A stretch of 64,000 bases of DNA from Clostridium kluyveri (GCF_001902295.1 NZ_CP018335.1:1364001-1428000); one strand, 5' to 3'; shown: positions 7,588-16,840, counted from the stretch's first letter. Numbers and translations are program-made. Notes: a model not told the origin generated them from the sequence alone.

Positions 7588-9354
7588 ATGTTTGATAAGG
7601 TTTTTCAGTATGCAGGACCTCATAGAAAAGGAATGATTCAGGCAACGGTTCTTGTTTTATTCAGTGTTATATCCGGTGTGTTTCCTTTCTTTATGGCATA
7701 TCAGATTATTGCTCCTCTTGTTAGCGGAGAAAAGCTGAGTGTTTTTTATGTAAGTGTTCGGGTGTTTATGATTTTAATGCTTTTGATTTTACAAGCGTTA
7801 CTTTATGGATGGGGACTATCTATATCACATAAAGCGGCTTATGGAACACTATACCGTTTAAGAGTTTCACTGCAGGAAAAGTTGGAAAGCTTACCTTTGG
7901 GTGTAATTCAAGAAAAAGGAACTGGGCTTCTGAAAAAACTGTTTGTAGATGATGTAGACGGTTTGGAGGTTTTGTTAGCCCATACATTACCGGAGGGAAT
8001 TGCAAATCTTATGGTTCCTGTTGTGATTTATATTATGATGTTCACTGTGGATTGGAAATTAGCCTTTCTGTCTTTGGCATCTGTACCTTTCAGTGTTATT
8101 GCTATGAAGACTATGTATTCTATTGGAATGAAAAAAATGGGATCCTATTATCAGGCTGGTCAAATCATGAATAATACCATTATTGAATACATTAATGGTA
8201 TGGAAGTTATTAAAGTTTTTAATAAAGAAGGACAATCCTATGAACGCTTTGAAAGAGATGTGAAAAACTATAGGGATCTGACATTGGGGTGGTATAAGGC
8301 TTGTTGGCCGTGGATGGCTGTTTATAATAGTCTTCTGCCTTGTACTATTATTTTGACATTACCATTAGGCTCATGGTTTGTGTTAAGAGGTTATTCTATA
8401 TTGACTGATTTAATCTTAATTTTATGTTTATCTTTAAGTATAGGAATTCCGCTTTTGAGGGCATTAGGATTTTTACCAACAATGCCTCAGATAAATTACA
8501 AAATTATGGCGATAGAAGGGGTCTTGGAGAGTGAACCTTTAAAACATACAGGTAATGAATTTATTGGTAAAGATTATACCATTGAGTATAAGAATGTAAC
8601 CTTTGGATATGATGAAAAAGATGTTATTTCCAATATATCTTTTATTATTCATCCCAATAATACTGTTGCATTGGTTGGTGAATCCGGTTCTGGGAAAAGT
8701 ACTTTAGCAAAACTTTTAGTACATTATTATGATATAAAAGAAGGTCAAATTTTAATAGGAAGACAGGACATTACTCAAATGAGCTTGATAAGTTTAAATA
8801 ATTTAATTTCCTACGTTTCTCAGGATGTATACCTTTTTAATACCAGTGTTTTAGAAAACATTCGATTAGGGAATCCAAAAGCAAGTGATGAAGAAGTTAT
8901 ATCTGCTGCAGAAAAAGCAGAGTGTATGGAGTTTATTAATCTACTTCCAGATGGTATTTATACCATGGCAGGAGAAAGTGGAGGTGCTCTTTCAGGAGGA
9001 CAAAGACAGAGAATTTCTTTAGCAAGAGCTATTTTAAAAGATGCTCCTATTATTATTTTAGATGAAGCCACTGCTTTTATCGATCCTGAGAATGAAGATA
9101 AAATTCAAAAAGCAATTTCAAAGCTAGTACAGAATAAAACTCTTTTAGTGATTGCTCATAAGCTAAATTTTATAAAAGATGTGGATATGATTTGCGTTTT
9201 AAATAAAGGAAAATTAGAGGTGAAAGGAAAACATGCTAAGTTGTTGGAAAGTTCCTCCTCTTACCAAAAGCTTTGGGATGCACAAAATAGAAGTTCTCAA
9301 TGGAAAATTGGTGTACTAGGGAGGGAAGATTATGATTATTCAAATGATTGGTAG
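7588..9354 (+). CDS. ABC transporter, fused permease/ATPase half-transporter (YbtP/IrtA-like)
   Basis: A 588-residue half-transporter of the exporter fold. About six transmembrane helices span residues ~15-310. They are followed by a nucleotide-binding domain with Walker A GESGSGKST (364-372), signature LSGGQ (468-472), and Walker B ILDEA with D492/E493. The switch histidine lies in VIAHKLNF. The start ATG has GGAGGTG upstream. The gene overlaps the next half-transporter by 23 bases, so the two are translationally coupled and probably form a heterodimer. With an AraC regulator directly upstream this resembles the YbtPQ/IrtAB arrangement, in which exporter-fold proteins import ferric siderophores. 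Drug or peptide export is the alternative. The substrate cannot be read from the sequence. Confidence 0.9.
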   Translation: MFDKVFQYAGPHRKGMIQATVLVLFSVISGVFPFFMAYQIIAPLVSGEKLSVFYVSVRVFMILMLLILQALLYGWGLSISHKAAYGTLYRLRVSLQEKLESLPLGVIQEKGTGLLKKLFVDDVDGLEVLLAHTLPEGIANLMVPVVIYIMMFTVDWKLAFLSLASVPFSVIAMKTMYSIGMKKMGSYYQAGQIMNNTIIEYINGMEVIKVFNKEGQSYERFERDVKNYRDLTLGWYKACWPWMAVYNSLLPCTIILTLPLGSWFVLRGYSILTDLILILCLSLSIGIPLLRALGFLPTMPQINYKIMAIEGVLESEPLKHTGNEFIGKDYTIEYKNVTFGYDEKDVISNISFIIHPNNTVALVGESGSGKSTLAKLLVHYYDIKEGQILIGRQDITQMSLISLNNLISYVSQDVYLFNTSVLENIRLGNPKASDEEVISAAEKAECMEFINLLPDGIYTMAGESGGALSGGQRQRISLARAILKDAPIIILDEATAFIDPENEDKIQKAISKLVQNKTLLVIAHKLNFIKDVDMICVLNKGKLEVKGKHAKLLESSSSYQKLWDAQNRSSQWKIGVLGREDYDYSNDW

Positions 9355-11077
9355 AATTCTTAATTTGTCAGAAGTTTATAAAGGAAAAATAAAAGGTGCT
9401 TTTGTACTGGCTATCTTTGAATCGATTCTTTCCAAGATGCCAATTTTTTATACTCTTGTGATTTTAACAAAGTTTTATGAAAAAACTTTAGAAGAAAAGG
9501 ATTGTTTATGGATAGGGCTTGCTTTAGTTATTACGGTTTTAATCCAAATGTTAATCCGACATTCCATGGATAAATTACAAAGTGCATCTGGATTTATGAT
9601 TTTTGCCGATAAAAGAATGGAATTGGGAAATCATTTAAGAAAGCTTCCTATGGGTTATTATACGGAAGGAAATATAGGTAAGATTAGTTCTGTTCTTACA
9701 ACAGATATGATTTTTATCGAAGAAGTTGCCATGATTACCATAGCGAATATGATGAGCTATATCTTAACATCCATTCTTTTAATTCTATTTATGTTTTATT
9801 TGGATTTTCGATTAGGATTAATTGCTGTAGTAGTAAACTTATTCGCTAAAATATTGTCTGATAAAATGAATCAAATATCGATAAAAGAAGGAAAAACCAA
9901 GCAAGAACAAAGTGAATCTTTAACGAAGGCAGTATTTTCTTTTATTGGAGGTATAGGAGTCATTAAGAGTTTCAATCTTGTTGGACATAAATCCAAGGAA
10001 CTACAGAAAGAATTTTCGGATTCCAAGGATAAATCTATTGAATTTGAAAAGAAAATGACATCGTGGATTATTGGATTAAATATTATTTTAGCTATAGGAG
10101 TAGCTTGCATTTTTGGATTGGCTGTATGGTTGAAAGAAAGTAATGTATTAAGTTTATCCTATTTAATTGGTGTTTTGTTATTTGTATTTGACTTATTTGG
10201 ACCATTGAAAGCACTGTATGGAGAGGCTGCAAAGCTGACCATTATGGATAATTGCTTGGATAGAATAGAAGAAGTATTTCAAGAACAACCACTTCCCGAA
10301 TGTGATATGAAACATTTATCTGAATTAAATTCAGAAAAACCAATCATGGTCTTTGAACATGTCAGCTTTGGCTATGACGAAAATGAGATTTTACATGATG
10401 TTAATTTTGACATGAGAAAGAATATGATGACTGCGTTGGTTGGACATTCAGGCTCTGGAAAATCAACAATCGCTAATTTATTAGCAAGATTTTGGGATGT
10501 AGATAAAGGAAAAATACTACTTTATGGTACGGATATTCGAGATATTGCGATGGAAAAACTGATGGATCAAATCAGTATGGTTTTTCAGAAGGTATATTTA
10601 TTTCAAGATACCATCTATAACAATATTCTGATGGGAAAATCGGATGCGACCAAAACAAAAGTCATAGAAGCATCTAAAAAAGCTAGATGCTACGATTTTA
10701 TTATGGCGCTGCCGGATGGATTTCAAACAGTAATTGGGGAAGGTGGAGCCACATTATCCGGGGGAGAAAAACAGAGGATTTCTATTGCAAGATGTATATT
10801 AAAAGATGCTCCTATTGTTATTTTAGATGAAGCTACTGCAAGTGTGGATGCAGATAACGAAAGCTATATTCAGGAAGCCATTGGAGAATTAGTAAAGGGT
10901 AAAACACTTCTGGTTATTGCACATCGATTAAACACCATTCAATCAGCAGATCAAATATTAGTAATCGAGAGAGGGAGCATTGTTGGAAAAGGAACACATG
11001 AGAGTTTAATTAAAGAGAATAGTTTTTATAAAAAATATTGTGATTTAAGAAGAGATGATTCAGATTTTGCGTTATAA
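9332..11077 (+). CDS. ABC transporter, second permease/ATPase half-transporter (YbtQ/IrtB-like)
   Basis: A 581-residue partner of the preceding half-transporter. An N-terminal membrane domain (helices within ~15-300) is followed by an ATPase domain with Walker A GHSGSGKST (371-379), signature LSGGE (475-479), Walker B ILDEA with D499/E500, and VIAHRLNT. Both consensus ATP sites look intact, so this is not a pair with one obviously degenerate site. The start ATG at 9332 lies inside the end of the upstream gene, with GGGAGG upstream. It is followed by a two-tier hairpin terminator (11188-11256), so the operon is probably just these two genes. Function is inferred as for the partner. Confidence 0.9.
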   Translation: MIIQMIGRILNLSEVYKGKIKGAFVLAIFESILSKMPIFYTLVILTKFYEKTLEEKDCLWIGLALVITVLIQMLIRHSMDKLQSASGFMIFADKRMELGNHLRKLPMGYYTEGNIGKISSVLTTDMIFIEEVAMITIANMMSYILTSILLILFMFYLDFRLGLIAVVVNLFAKILSDKMNQISIKEGKTKQEQSESLTKAVFSFIGGIGVIKSFNLVGHKSKELQKEFSDSKDKSIEFEKKMTSWIIGLNIILAIGVACIFGLAVWLKESNVLSLSYLIGVLLFVFDLFGPLKALYGEAAKLTIMDNCLDRIEEVFQEQPLPECDMKHLSELNSEKPIMVFEHVSFGYDENEILHDVNFDMRKNMMTALVGHSGSGKSTIANLLARFWDVDKGKILLYGTDIRDIAMEKLMDQISMVFQKVYLFQDTIYNNILMGKSDATKTKVIEASKKARCYDFIMALPDGFQTVIGEGGATLSGGEKQRISIARCILKDAPIVILDEATASVDADNESYIQEAIGELVKGKTLLVIAHRLNTIQSADQILVIERGSIVGKGTHESLIKENSFYKKYCDLRRDDSDFAL

Positions 11078-11187
11078 ATTGGAAATGAATTGTTTGTTTA
11101 CTGATTTTAAATGTTCAATTTCTCTTGTTTCCTTCACATAATCTAGTTATAATCAATCTGCTTTTTAGTTCCTTTTTGGAACCAATG

Positions 11188-11256
11188 TAGACGTCTTTGA
11201 ATTCAATTGTTTCACCATTTGATAATGGTTTTATGAGTTCAAAGATGTCTATTTTA
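11188..11256 (+). terminator. Two-tier hairpin terminator after the ABC operon
   Basis: The outer 14-bp arms 11188-11201 and 11238-11251 pair with one G-U. Inside sits a second hairpin, ACCATT/AATGGT (11214-11229). TTTTAAT follows. The surrounding 11078-11385 has no gene. Confidence 0.65.
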
Positions 11257-11385
11257 ATATACTCTGTTGACTTTAATACCTTATATTTGGAAAATAAATT
11301 AAATTAATATAAAAAGATTGAGTATAATATATTTAACTTTTAGGGATAAAAATAAGACGTCATGGAGTGGAGGGAGAGAAAGTAA

Positions 11386-11685
11386 ATGTTAGATATGATG
11401 CGTTGTATTTGTAAGATATGTGGCAGGGATATACGGAAGTTAATTTCTTCTATAATTTTAACTGCAATAGATACAATTTTAAGTATGGCAATGCTTGGAA
11501 TGGTTCTTATGACTTTAGTAAGTCTTGCAGCGGGAAGTTTTGATAAAAAGTTTTTAAATAAGGCATCTGCTGATATTATTTCTGTATTAGATGAAAAGCC
11601 TTTACCCTATAGGACTAGTAAGCCGCATTTTGATAATTATGGAATTACTTTAGATAATGTATTCAGCAGTTTCATACAAAAGTGA
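11386..11685 (+). pseudogene. Remnant of a third ABC half-transporter (internally deleted and cut off before the ATPase domain)
   Basis: The 99 codons start with ATG behind GGAGGGAGAG. They begin like an exporter-type ABC permease (MLDMMRCICKICGRD, then one hydrophobic segment). They then jump, near nt 11540-11580, to ADIISVLDEKPLP and FDNYGITLDNV, the linker that in this family directly precedes the nucleotide-binding domain. Thus about 280 residues of membrane domain and the whole ATPase are missing. The frame runs into antisense sequence of the neighbouring AraC remnant after GTA at 11659-11661. It cannot make a working transporter. It shows that a second ABC system of the same class once stood here. 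Confidence 0.75.
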
Positions 11686-12276
11686 TACAATTGTCTTTCG
11701 GAAAGAAAGTTCTTCTATAGGAGTATAGGTAAGATGGTTCATATTTATCAGTTTTTCTGCTAAAGTTTTAATAATAATATTACCTGCTGTTAGAGTAAAG
11801 GTATTCTCGTAAAAGGTTGTTTTAACTAATTTAGAAAAATATTGAGATAGATTGTGATTATTTGGATTTATTAAGAAGTGTTCCATAACATTTTTATGAA
11901 TAAATAGGGATATTCCAGTATAATGGAGTGATTTCTTTATGATATCACACACTTCAGTATTTAAAGAATTAAAACAAAGTTGTCCACTTTTCATATATAA
12001 ATTTTCGTGTGTATGTTTAAATTTGATATGAACTTCACCGAACAAGCAGTAGTTGATTTCTACAACATCATCAAGAGATAATTTAGCCATATTTAAATCT
12101 GTTTCAAAGTTGAGGTTTTTCACAATAAGGATTTCAAAACCATAATCAAAAGACAGATGAATTATATTATTGGAATTCTGTTCATTTTGAACTGTGTTAT
12201 TCAGAAATTCTTCATCTGAATTAAAATTAAAAAGGTTCCTATTTATCTCAATGTAATATTTCTCTAAATTTATCAT
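11650..12276 (-). pseudogene. AraC-family regulator remnant lacking the DNA-binding domain
   Basis: A 208-residue frame on the minus strand with a good start (AAAGGAGTCTAT before ATG). It resembles the ligand-binding part of AraC regulators with a cupin-like stretch, and reaches the first residues of the usual pre-HTH helix (LLYETAEYI). It stops there, so both helix-turn-helix motifs are absent. The loss occurs exactly where the convergent ABC remnant also breaks off (around 11656-11661), so one deletion probably removed both 3' halves. A truncated sensor-only protein could still be made and might interfere with the other AraC proteins by dimerising, but that is speculation. Confidence 0.7.
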
Positions 12277-12401
12277 ATAGACTCCTTTAATTAAAAATAC
12301 GCGTAATTTAAGATCAAATATCAGTGATGGATGAAGGAAGATTTATTGAAGATAGAGTATAAAGATATTTTGGACTGATACTACTTGCAGCTTGTCTAAC
12401 T

Positions 12402-13364
12402 TCAAGCTCGGTCCTTGAATTTTCGATATTCTGAGGGACACATACCAGTTATTTTTTTGAATGCTGCTGCAAATTTGCTTTGATTTTCATACCCTACTTT
12501 GGCTGATATGACGGCGACGCTGTCATAGGAGTTCTGCAGCATAAATGCGGCGGTTTTGATTCTGTAATGGTGCATATAATTTCGGATTGTTGTTCCATAA
12601 ATGCCTTTGAAGCAATTTTTCAATGTGGTTACGCCAATTCCATATTTTTTTGACATTTCTTCAATTGTAATGCGTTTATTCATATGTGTAATTAAATGGT
12701 CTCTTATTTGTCTTGTAATGGTTACTTGTTTTCTTGAATAATAGGGCCTTTCTTGATTTTGTTCTGAAATATTGTTACTGCTCAAAAAAAGTAATAGTTC
12801 AATCACTTTTATTTGATGATATGTGCGGCAGAGTTCTTCTTTTATTGGATAAAGTTGTGAAAAAATATGTTTTATCTCATTTCTGCCCCTCAGGATAAAG
12901 CAGTGATTCTGTACACATAGTTTTTTCATAAGTTTATATAAATCAATAGAATCTGGCAATTTCATTTTTTTGATGGATATCACTGCCTCATCTAAATAAA
13001 TGATAATAGATATACCCTTAAAATATCCTAATGGGAAACTAGATGAAATTTTCTTACATGAAAAATTACTAATAGATAAATCACCTTTATTTAAATATAT
13101 ATAATCATTTTTTTTAAACTCGCATTCATATCTGCCTTCCATGCAATGATTGATTTCTATAATATTTGTATTTGTTATATTATTATTTGGGTTTATATTT
13201 AGTTGGAACAAATTATATGTCAATTGAATTCCTGGAAGTACTTCATATTTTATAAGTTTTCCTGTACCGCTCTGATTTTCGATATAGTATTCCGTGCAAT
13301 AGCGGTGCTGTTTTATAGCTTTTAAATCTGAACTAAATATATTTTGCCACTTTATTGTTTGCAT
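12402..13364 (-). CDS. AraC-family transcriptional regulator with Fur-box-like promoter
   Basis: A 320-residue protein. It has an N-terminal sensor domain (~1-210) and a C-terminal AraC DNA-binding domain (from about QIRDHLITHMNKRITIEEMS to GMCPSEYRKF) with both helix-turn-helix motifs intact. The start ATG follows AAAGGAG. Its promoter overlaps an operator-like palindrome of the Fur type (13531-13545), so expression is probably repressed when iron is sufficient. It belongs to the group of regulators that accompany siderophore or heme transporters. The neighbouring ABC remnant may once have been its target. It could also act on the intact ABC pair at 7588-11077, but no evidence in the sequence decides this. 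Confidence 0.88.
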   Translation of the reverse strand: MQTIKWQNIFSSDLKAIKQHRYCTEYYIENQSGTGKLIKYEVLPGIQLTYNLFQLNINPNNNITNTNIIEINHCMEGRYECEFKKNDYIYLNKGDLSISNFSCKKISSSFPLGYFKGISIIIYLDEAVISIKKMKLPDSIDLYKLMKKLCVQNHCFILRGRNEIKHIFSQLYPIKEELCRTYHQIKVIELLLFLSSNNISEQNQERPYYSRKQVTITRQIRDHLITHMNKRITIEEMSKKYGIGVTTLKNCFKGIYGTTIRNYMHHYRIKTAAFMLQNSYDSVAVISAKVGYENQSKFAAAFKKITGMCPSEYRKFKDRA

Positions 13365-13517
13365 TAGTTTTTCTCCTTTCTATTGATATAGTATCTCATT
13401 TTAAGTCTATATCTTACAGTGTTAGCTGATTCTAACCTTGGAATAAAATATAGAAAAGAAAAAGTAAGTATATGATCACAATTTTACTTCTTATGTATAT
13501 TTCAACCATTATAATTT

Positions 13518-13548
13518 ATTATACTGCAATTGATATTCATTATCAATT
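13518..13548 (-). promoter_or_regulatory. Sigma-A promoter overlapped by a Fur-box-like palindrome
   Basis: On the minus strand, TTGATA (plus 13541-13546), a 17-bp spacer and TATAAT (plus 13518-13523) form a near-ideal promoter. The plus-strand 15-mer TGATATTCATTATCA (13531-13545) fits the 7-1-7 Fur box (TGATAAT-n-ATTATCA) with one mismatch and covers the -35 and part of the spacer. The palindromic context extends to 13528-13548. This is the main signal in the gene-free stretch 13365-13676. Confidence 0.65.
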
Positions 13549-13676
13549 CTTTTGTAGATGATTATTAAAAAAATCCACAATAGCCAAATTTTGAATTGAT
13601 CTATATCGAGTGGACAAGGGAAATGATAAAGACTTTATCATAAGGTCATGTTCTTTGTTTTTATGGATTGTCTTGA

Positions 13677-14111
13677 TTATTCAAGCAGTTCTTTTACATC
13701 CCTATAAATCAATATATTGGATATACCTGCATAGTATCTTATTATTCCATCAATCACAGTTATTGGAGGGGTAAATCCCTTACGGATAATATTATTTACT
13801 TCAATTCCCTCCTTATCTGATAAATTTATTTTATCAAGTTCTATAAAATCTAATATTATATTTTGTGAAACATCACTATTATTAAAAAATTTTTTTAAAT
13901 TGTTATAAAGTTCTTCTGTTTTTATAAGTGTTACATTTGATTCAGATGAAATAGAATTTTTACAGTTGTTTCTGCAGTTTGTACAGCTGCCACATTTTGT
14001 TCTATTCTGGCAGCTGTTAGAAGCGGAATCATGGCTGCTATTGCAGCAGCTTTTTAAGGATAGCACAGCATTTTTATTTCCATATATATTAATTTTAATT
14101 TTTAAGTTCAT
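13677..14111 (-). CDS. Cys-rich protein with thioredoxin-fold-like C-terminal half, function unknown
   Basis: A 144-residue protein. Residues 20-50 carry seven cysteines (C22, C23, C34, C40, C43, C46, C50), including a CxxCxxC-x3-C cluster that looks able to hold zinc or an iron-sulfur cluster. The second half ends FTPPITVIDGIIRYYAGISN, with Pro-Pro before a beta strand and a following glycine turn. This resembles the cis-Pro region of thioredoxin/glutaredoxin-like folds. No signal peptide is present. It is transcribed away from the nifS-mnmA pair with 162 bases between the starts, so a role in sulfur or metal handling is possible but unproven. I do not recognise a named family. Confidence 0.65.
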   Translation of the reverse strand: MNLKIKINIYGNKNAVLSLKSCCNSSHDSASNSCQNRTKCGSCTNCRNNCKNSISSESNVTLIKTEELYNNLKKFFNNSDVSQNIILDFIELDKINLSDKEGIEVNNIIRKGFTPPITVIDGIIRYYAGISNILIYRDVKELLE

Positions 14112-14191
14112 ATAATTTAAAATCCTTTCTCTAATAATAACAATTATAATATCATAAAGAGATAATTTTACGCAATTAAAAATGTGTTATA

Positions 14192-14220
14192 TTGACAAAA
14201 AGTATATTTAAAAATAAAAT
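14192..14220 (+). promoter_or_regulatory. Sigma-A promoter of nifS-mnmA
   Basis: TTGACA (14192-14197), a 17-bp spacer and TAAAAT (14215-14220) lie 53 bases before the GTG start of the cysteine desulfurase gene. Confidence 0.7.
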
Positions 14221-14273
14221 TAGTATAATAATTATCAGCTGTTTAAACATAATTTGTATAGGAGATGTAATCA

Positions 14274-15443
14274 GTGAATAGAGAAATTTATATGGACTAT
14301 GCAGCTACAACTTTTGTAAAACCAGAAGTTATAGAGGAAATGAAATTATATTTTAATGAATATTTTGGTAATCCTTCTTCCGTATATGGCATATCCAGAA
14401 TCACAAAGATGGCTGTAATAAAGGCTAGGGAAAAAATAGCATCAGCTATAAATGCAAACAGGGATGAAATATTTTTTACAAGTGGAGGATCAGAATCGGA
14501 TAATTGGGCCATAAAAGGAGTGGCTCTTGCAAATAAGGAAAGAGGAAAACACATAATAACTACAGGAATAGAACATCCTGCTGTAATAAATACCTGCAGG
14601 TATATGGAAAAACAAGGCTTTAAGGTTACATATCTTCCTGTGGATAGATTTGGAACAGTAGATATAAAAAAGCTGGAGGAATCTATAGGAAAAGATACTT
14701 TAATTGTATCTATAATGTTTGCTAATAATGAAATAGGCACCATAGAGCCTATAAAAGAAATAGGGAATATGTGTAAAAATAGGGGAGTCTTACTGCATAC
14801 AGATGCAGTTCAAGCAGTAGGTAATGTTCCTATTAATGTTAAAGATATGAATATAGATCTTTTGTCCATGTCATCTCACAAATTTTATGGACCTAAAGGT
14901 ATAGGTGCCCTCTATATAAAAAAAGGAGTAAAAATAGATAGTTTTATTCACGGAGGTTCTCAAGAGAGGGGAAGAAGAGCTGGAACAGAGAATATTGCAG
15001 GTATAGTTGGTATGGGAAAAGCACTTGAGATTGCAGCTTTAAATATGGACAGAGAAAATAAAAGACTAAGTTATCTTAGAGATAAGATGATAGAAGAACT
15101 TCTAAAAATACCAGGTACCAAACTAAATGGACATAAAACAAATAGACTTCCAGGTAATGTAAATATTTCTTTTGATTCTGTAGATGGAGAAATTTTGGTT
15201 ATGGCTTTAGATAATGAGGGAATATGTGTATCTGCAGGAAGTGCATGCTCTGCAGGAGCTATAGAACCTTCACGTGTACTAAAAGCTATAGGACTTTCTG
15301 ATGCTCGGGCAAAATCTTCTATTCGTCTAAGTTTAGGAGCAGATACTACTGAGGAGGATATTAACTATACTGCAGATGTTATAAAAGATACAGTATTTAA
15401 GTTGAGAGAAAATAATGCAAAATGGAGTTCTGGAAAATTTTAA
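14274..15443 (+). CDS. nifS: Cysteine desulfurase (NifS/IscS family)
   Basis: A 389-residue PLP enzyme that removes sulfur from cysteine as an enzyme-bound persulfide for tRNA thiolation and Fe-S clusters. Visible features are the N-terminus IYMDYAATT, H101 that stacks on PLP, the PLP lysine K203 in SSHKFYGPKG, and catalytic C325 in SAGSACSAG within a long mobile loop typical of group I (IscS/NifS) enzymes. It starts with GTG behind AGGAGATG. It is followed 18 bases later by mnmA, the acceptor of its sulfur in 2-thiouridine synthesis. No iscU scaffold gene is present here, so tRNA thiolation is the likely main role in this context. The symbol is used in the broad family sense. Confidence 0.93.
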   Translation: MNREIYMDYAATTFVKPEVIEEMKLYFNEYFGNPSSVYGISRITKMAVIKAREKIASAINANRDEIFFTSGGSESDNWAIKGVALANKERGKHIITTGIEHPAVINTCRYMEKQGFKVTYLPVDRFGTVDIKKLEESIGKDTLIVSIMFANNEIGTIEPIKEIGNMCKNRGVLLHTDAVQAVGNVPINVKDMNIDLLSMSSHKFYGPKGIGALYIKKGVKIDSFIHGGSQERGRRAGTENIAGIVGMGKALEIAALNMDRENKRLSYLRDKMIEELLKIPGTKLNGHKTNRLPGNVNISFDSVDGEILVMALDNEGICVSAGSACSAGAIEPSRVLKAIGLSDARAKSSIRLSLGADTTEEDINYTADVIKDTVFKLRENNAKWSSGKF

Positions 15444-15461
15444 ATTAGAATAGGTGATAAA

Positions 15462-16532
15462 ATGACAAAAAAAGTAGTAGTGGGTATGAGTGGAGGAGTA
15501 GATAGTTCTGTTGCAGCACATCTTTTAAAGGAACAAGGGTATGAAGTTATTGGAGTAACCATGCAGGTCTGGCAGGAAGATGATTATTATGAAGACATGG
15601 AAAGTGGATGTTGTTCTTTAAGTGCTGTAGAAGATGCCAAAATGGTAGCATATCATCTTAATATACCTCATTATGTTATGAATTTTAAAGAGGTATTTAA
15701 AAAAAATGTAATAGATTATTTTATACAGGAATATATGGAAGGAAAGACACCAAATCCGTGTATAGCCTGTAATAAATATATAAAATTTGATGAGCTTTTA
15801 AAAAGAGCTATGGATTTAGGGGCGGATTATGTGGCTACAGGACATTATGCCACTGTAGAAAAAATTAATGATAGATATACTCTTAGAAAATCAAAGGATC
15901 ACAATAAAGATCAAACTTATGCTCTTTATAATTTAACTCAATTTCAGCTGGCACATACATTAATGCCCTGTGGAATATACAAAAAAGAAGAAATAAGAGA
16001 GATAGCCAGAAAAATAGGGCTTAATGTCTATTCTAAAAGAGATAGTGAAGAAATATGTTTCATCCCAGATAATGATCATGGAGCTTATATAAAGAGAATT
16101 ACAAAGGATAAAGTGAAAGAAGGAAATTTTATAGATAAAGAGGGAAATGTGCTTGGAAAACATAAGGGAATAGTATACTATACATTGGGTCAGAGAAAAG
16201 GATTGGGTTTATCCTTTGGGGTACCTATGTATGTAATAGACATAAAACCTTATACTAATGAAGTTGTGCTTGGAAGTGAAGAAGATATATTTAAAACAGA
16301 TCTAGTGGCAAAGGATGTGAATTTTCTTCCTTTTGAGAATTTGACCTCACCAATGAAGGTAGAAGCTAAAATAAGATATTCCTCGAAACCTGCAGAGGCA
16401 ATGATAAGTTCCATAGGCAAAGAAAAAGTAAAGGTAAAATTTACAGACAGACAAAGGGCAATTACAAAAGGGCAATCTGTGGTATTTTACAAAGATAATA
16501 TTTTAATTGGAGGAGGAATTATTGACAGCTAA
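15462..16532 (+). CDS. mnmA: tRNA-specific 2-thiouridylase MnmA
   Basis: A 356-residue enzyme that thiolates U34 of Lys, Glu and Gln tRNAs, using ATP and sulfur relayed from a cysteine desulfurase. The PP-loop ATP-binding motif GMSGGVDSS sits at residues 8-16. The catalytic cysteine pair corresponds to C100 (NPCIACNKYIKF) and C199 (SEEICFIPD). GHYA and the C-terminal beta-barrel (VVLGSEED to end) are also present. The length is normal for the family. It lies 18 bases after nifS in an operon. The Shine-Dalgarno sequence (AGGTGAT) is modest. Identification is secure. Confidence 0.95.
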   Translation: MTKKVVVGMSGGVDSSVAAHLLKEQGYEVIGVTMQVWQEDDYYEDMESGCCSLSAVEDAKMVAYHLNIPHYVMNFKEVFKKNVIDYFIQEYMEGKTPNPCIACNKYIKFDELLKRAMDLGADYVATGHYATVEKINDRYTLRKSKDHNKDQTYALYNLTQFQLAHTLMPCGIYKKEEIREIARKIGLNVYSKRDSEEICFIPDNDHGAYIKRITKDKVKEGNFIDKEGNVLGKHKGIVYYTLGQRKGLGLSFGVPMYVIDIKPYTNEVVLGSEEDIFKTDLVAKDVNFLPFENLTSPMKVEAKIRYSSKPAEAMISSIGKEKVKVKFTDRQRAITKGQSVVFYKDNILIGGGIIDS

Positions 16533-16586
16533 TATCATAAATGATACAATTAAAAGAAATAAATTTTTTGACAGCTTATTGGGATA

Positions 16587-16616
16587 TTGACGTAAATGAG
16601 ATATGTAATAGATTAT
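16587..16616 (+). promoter_or_regulatory. Promoter of the ilvC leader
   Basis: TTGACG (16587-16592) is followed at 16-18 bp by TAGATT/GATTAT (16609-16616), just before the T-box leader. A second TTGACA occurs at 16568-16573. Confidence 0.5.
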
Positions 16617-16629
16617 AAAAATAACATTA

Positions 16630-16840
16630 AAAACTGAGACAGGGTCAAGTAGATGTGATTAACATTTTAAAGAGAGTGGTTGAAGCTGGGAATCCATAAA
16701 TGTTACATGTTGAAACTCCCCCTGGAGTTGTAAGCTGAACTTATAGTAAGCTGTGCCGGTAGAAGCCGTTATAAAATATGAGTAACAAATTTGGGTGGTA
16801 CCGCGGTAGACTTTCGCCCCAGGCAGAAGGTCTATTTTTT
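16630..16840 (+). promoter_or_regulatory. T-box riboswitch upstream of ilvC, leucine (CUC) specifier
   Basis: The leader has the T-box sequence GGGTGGTACCGCGG (16793-16806) and a following terminator (AGAC.TT/AAGGTCT, 16807-16840, with a T6 tail). Stem I is recognisable: AGTA of the S-turn (about 16649-16652), an AACATTT/AAATGTT helix, the AGAGAGTGG distal region, and a base helix CAGGG/CCCTG. In the register of the well-known glyQS leader the specifier follows GAAA, giving CTC at 16716-16718, a leucine codon. Uncharged tRNA-Leu should therefore allow ilvC transcription. The specifier call is an alignment from memory. Confidence 0.88.

Noticed and set aside
7820..8005. Minus-strand frame inside the first ABC gene
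   Set aside because: Antisense shadow without start signals.
12277..12401. Possible extra gene between the AraC remnant and the intact AraC gene
   Set aside because: Only the ribosome binding site of the remnant and AT-rich sequence are visible; no frame of useful length.
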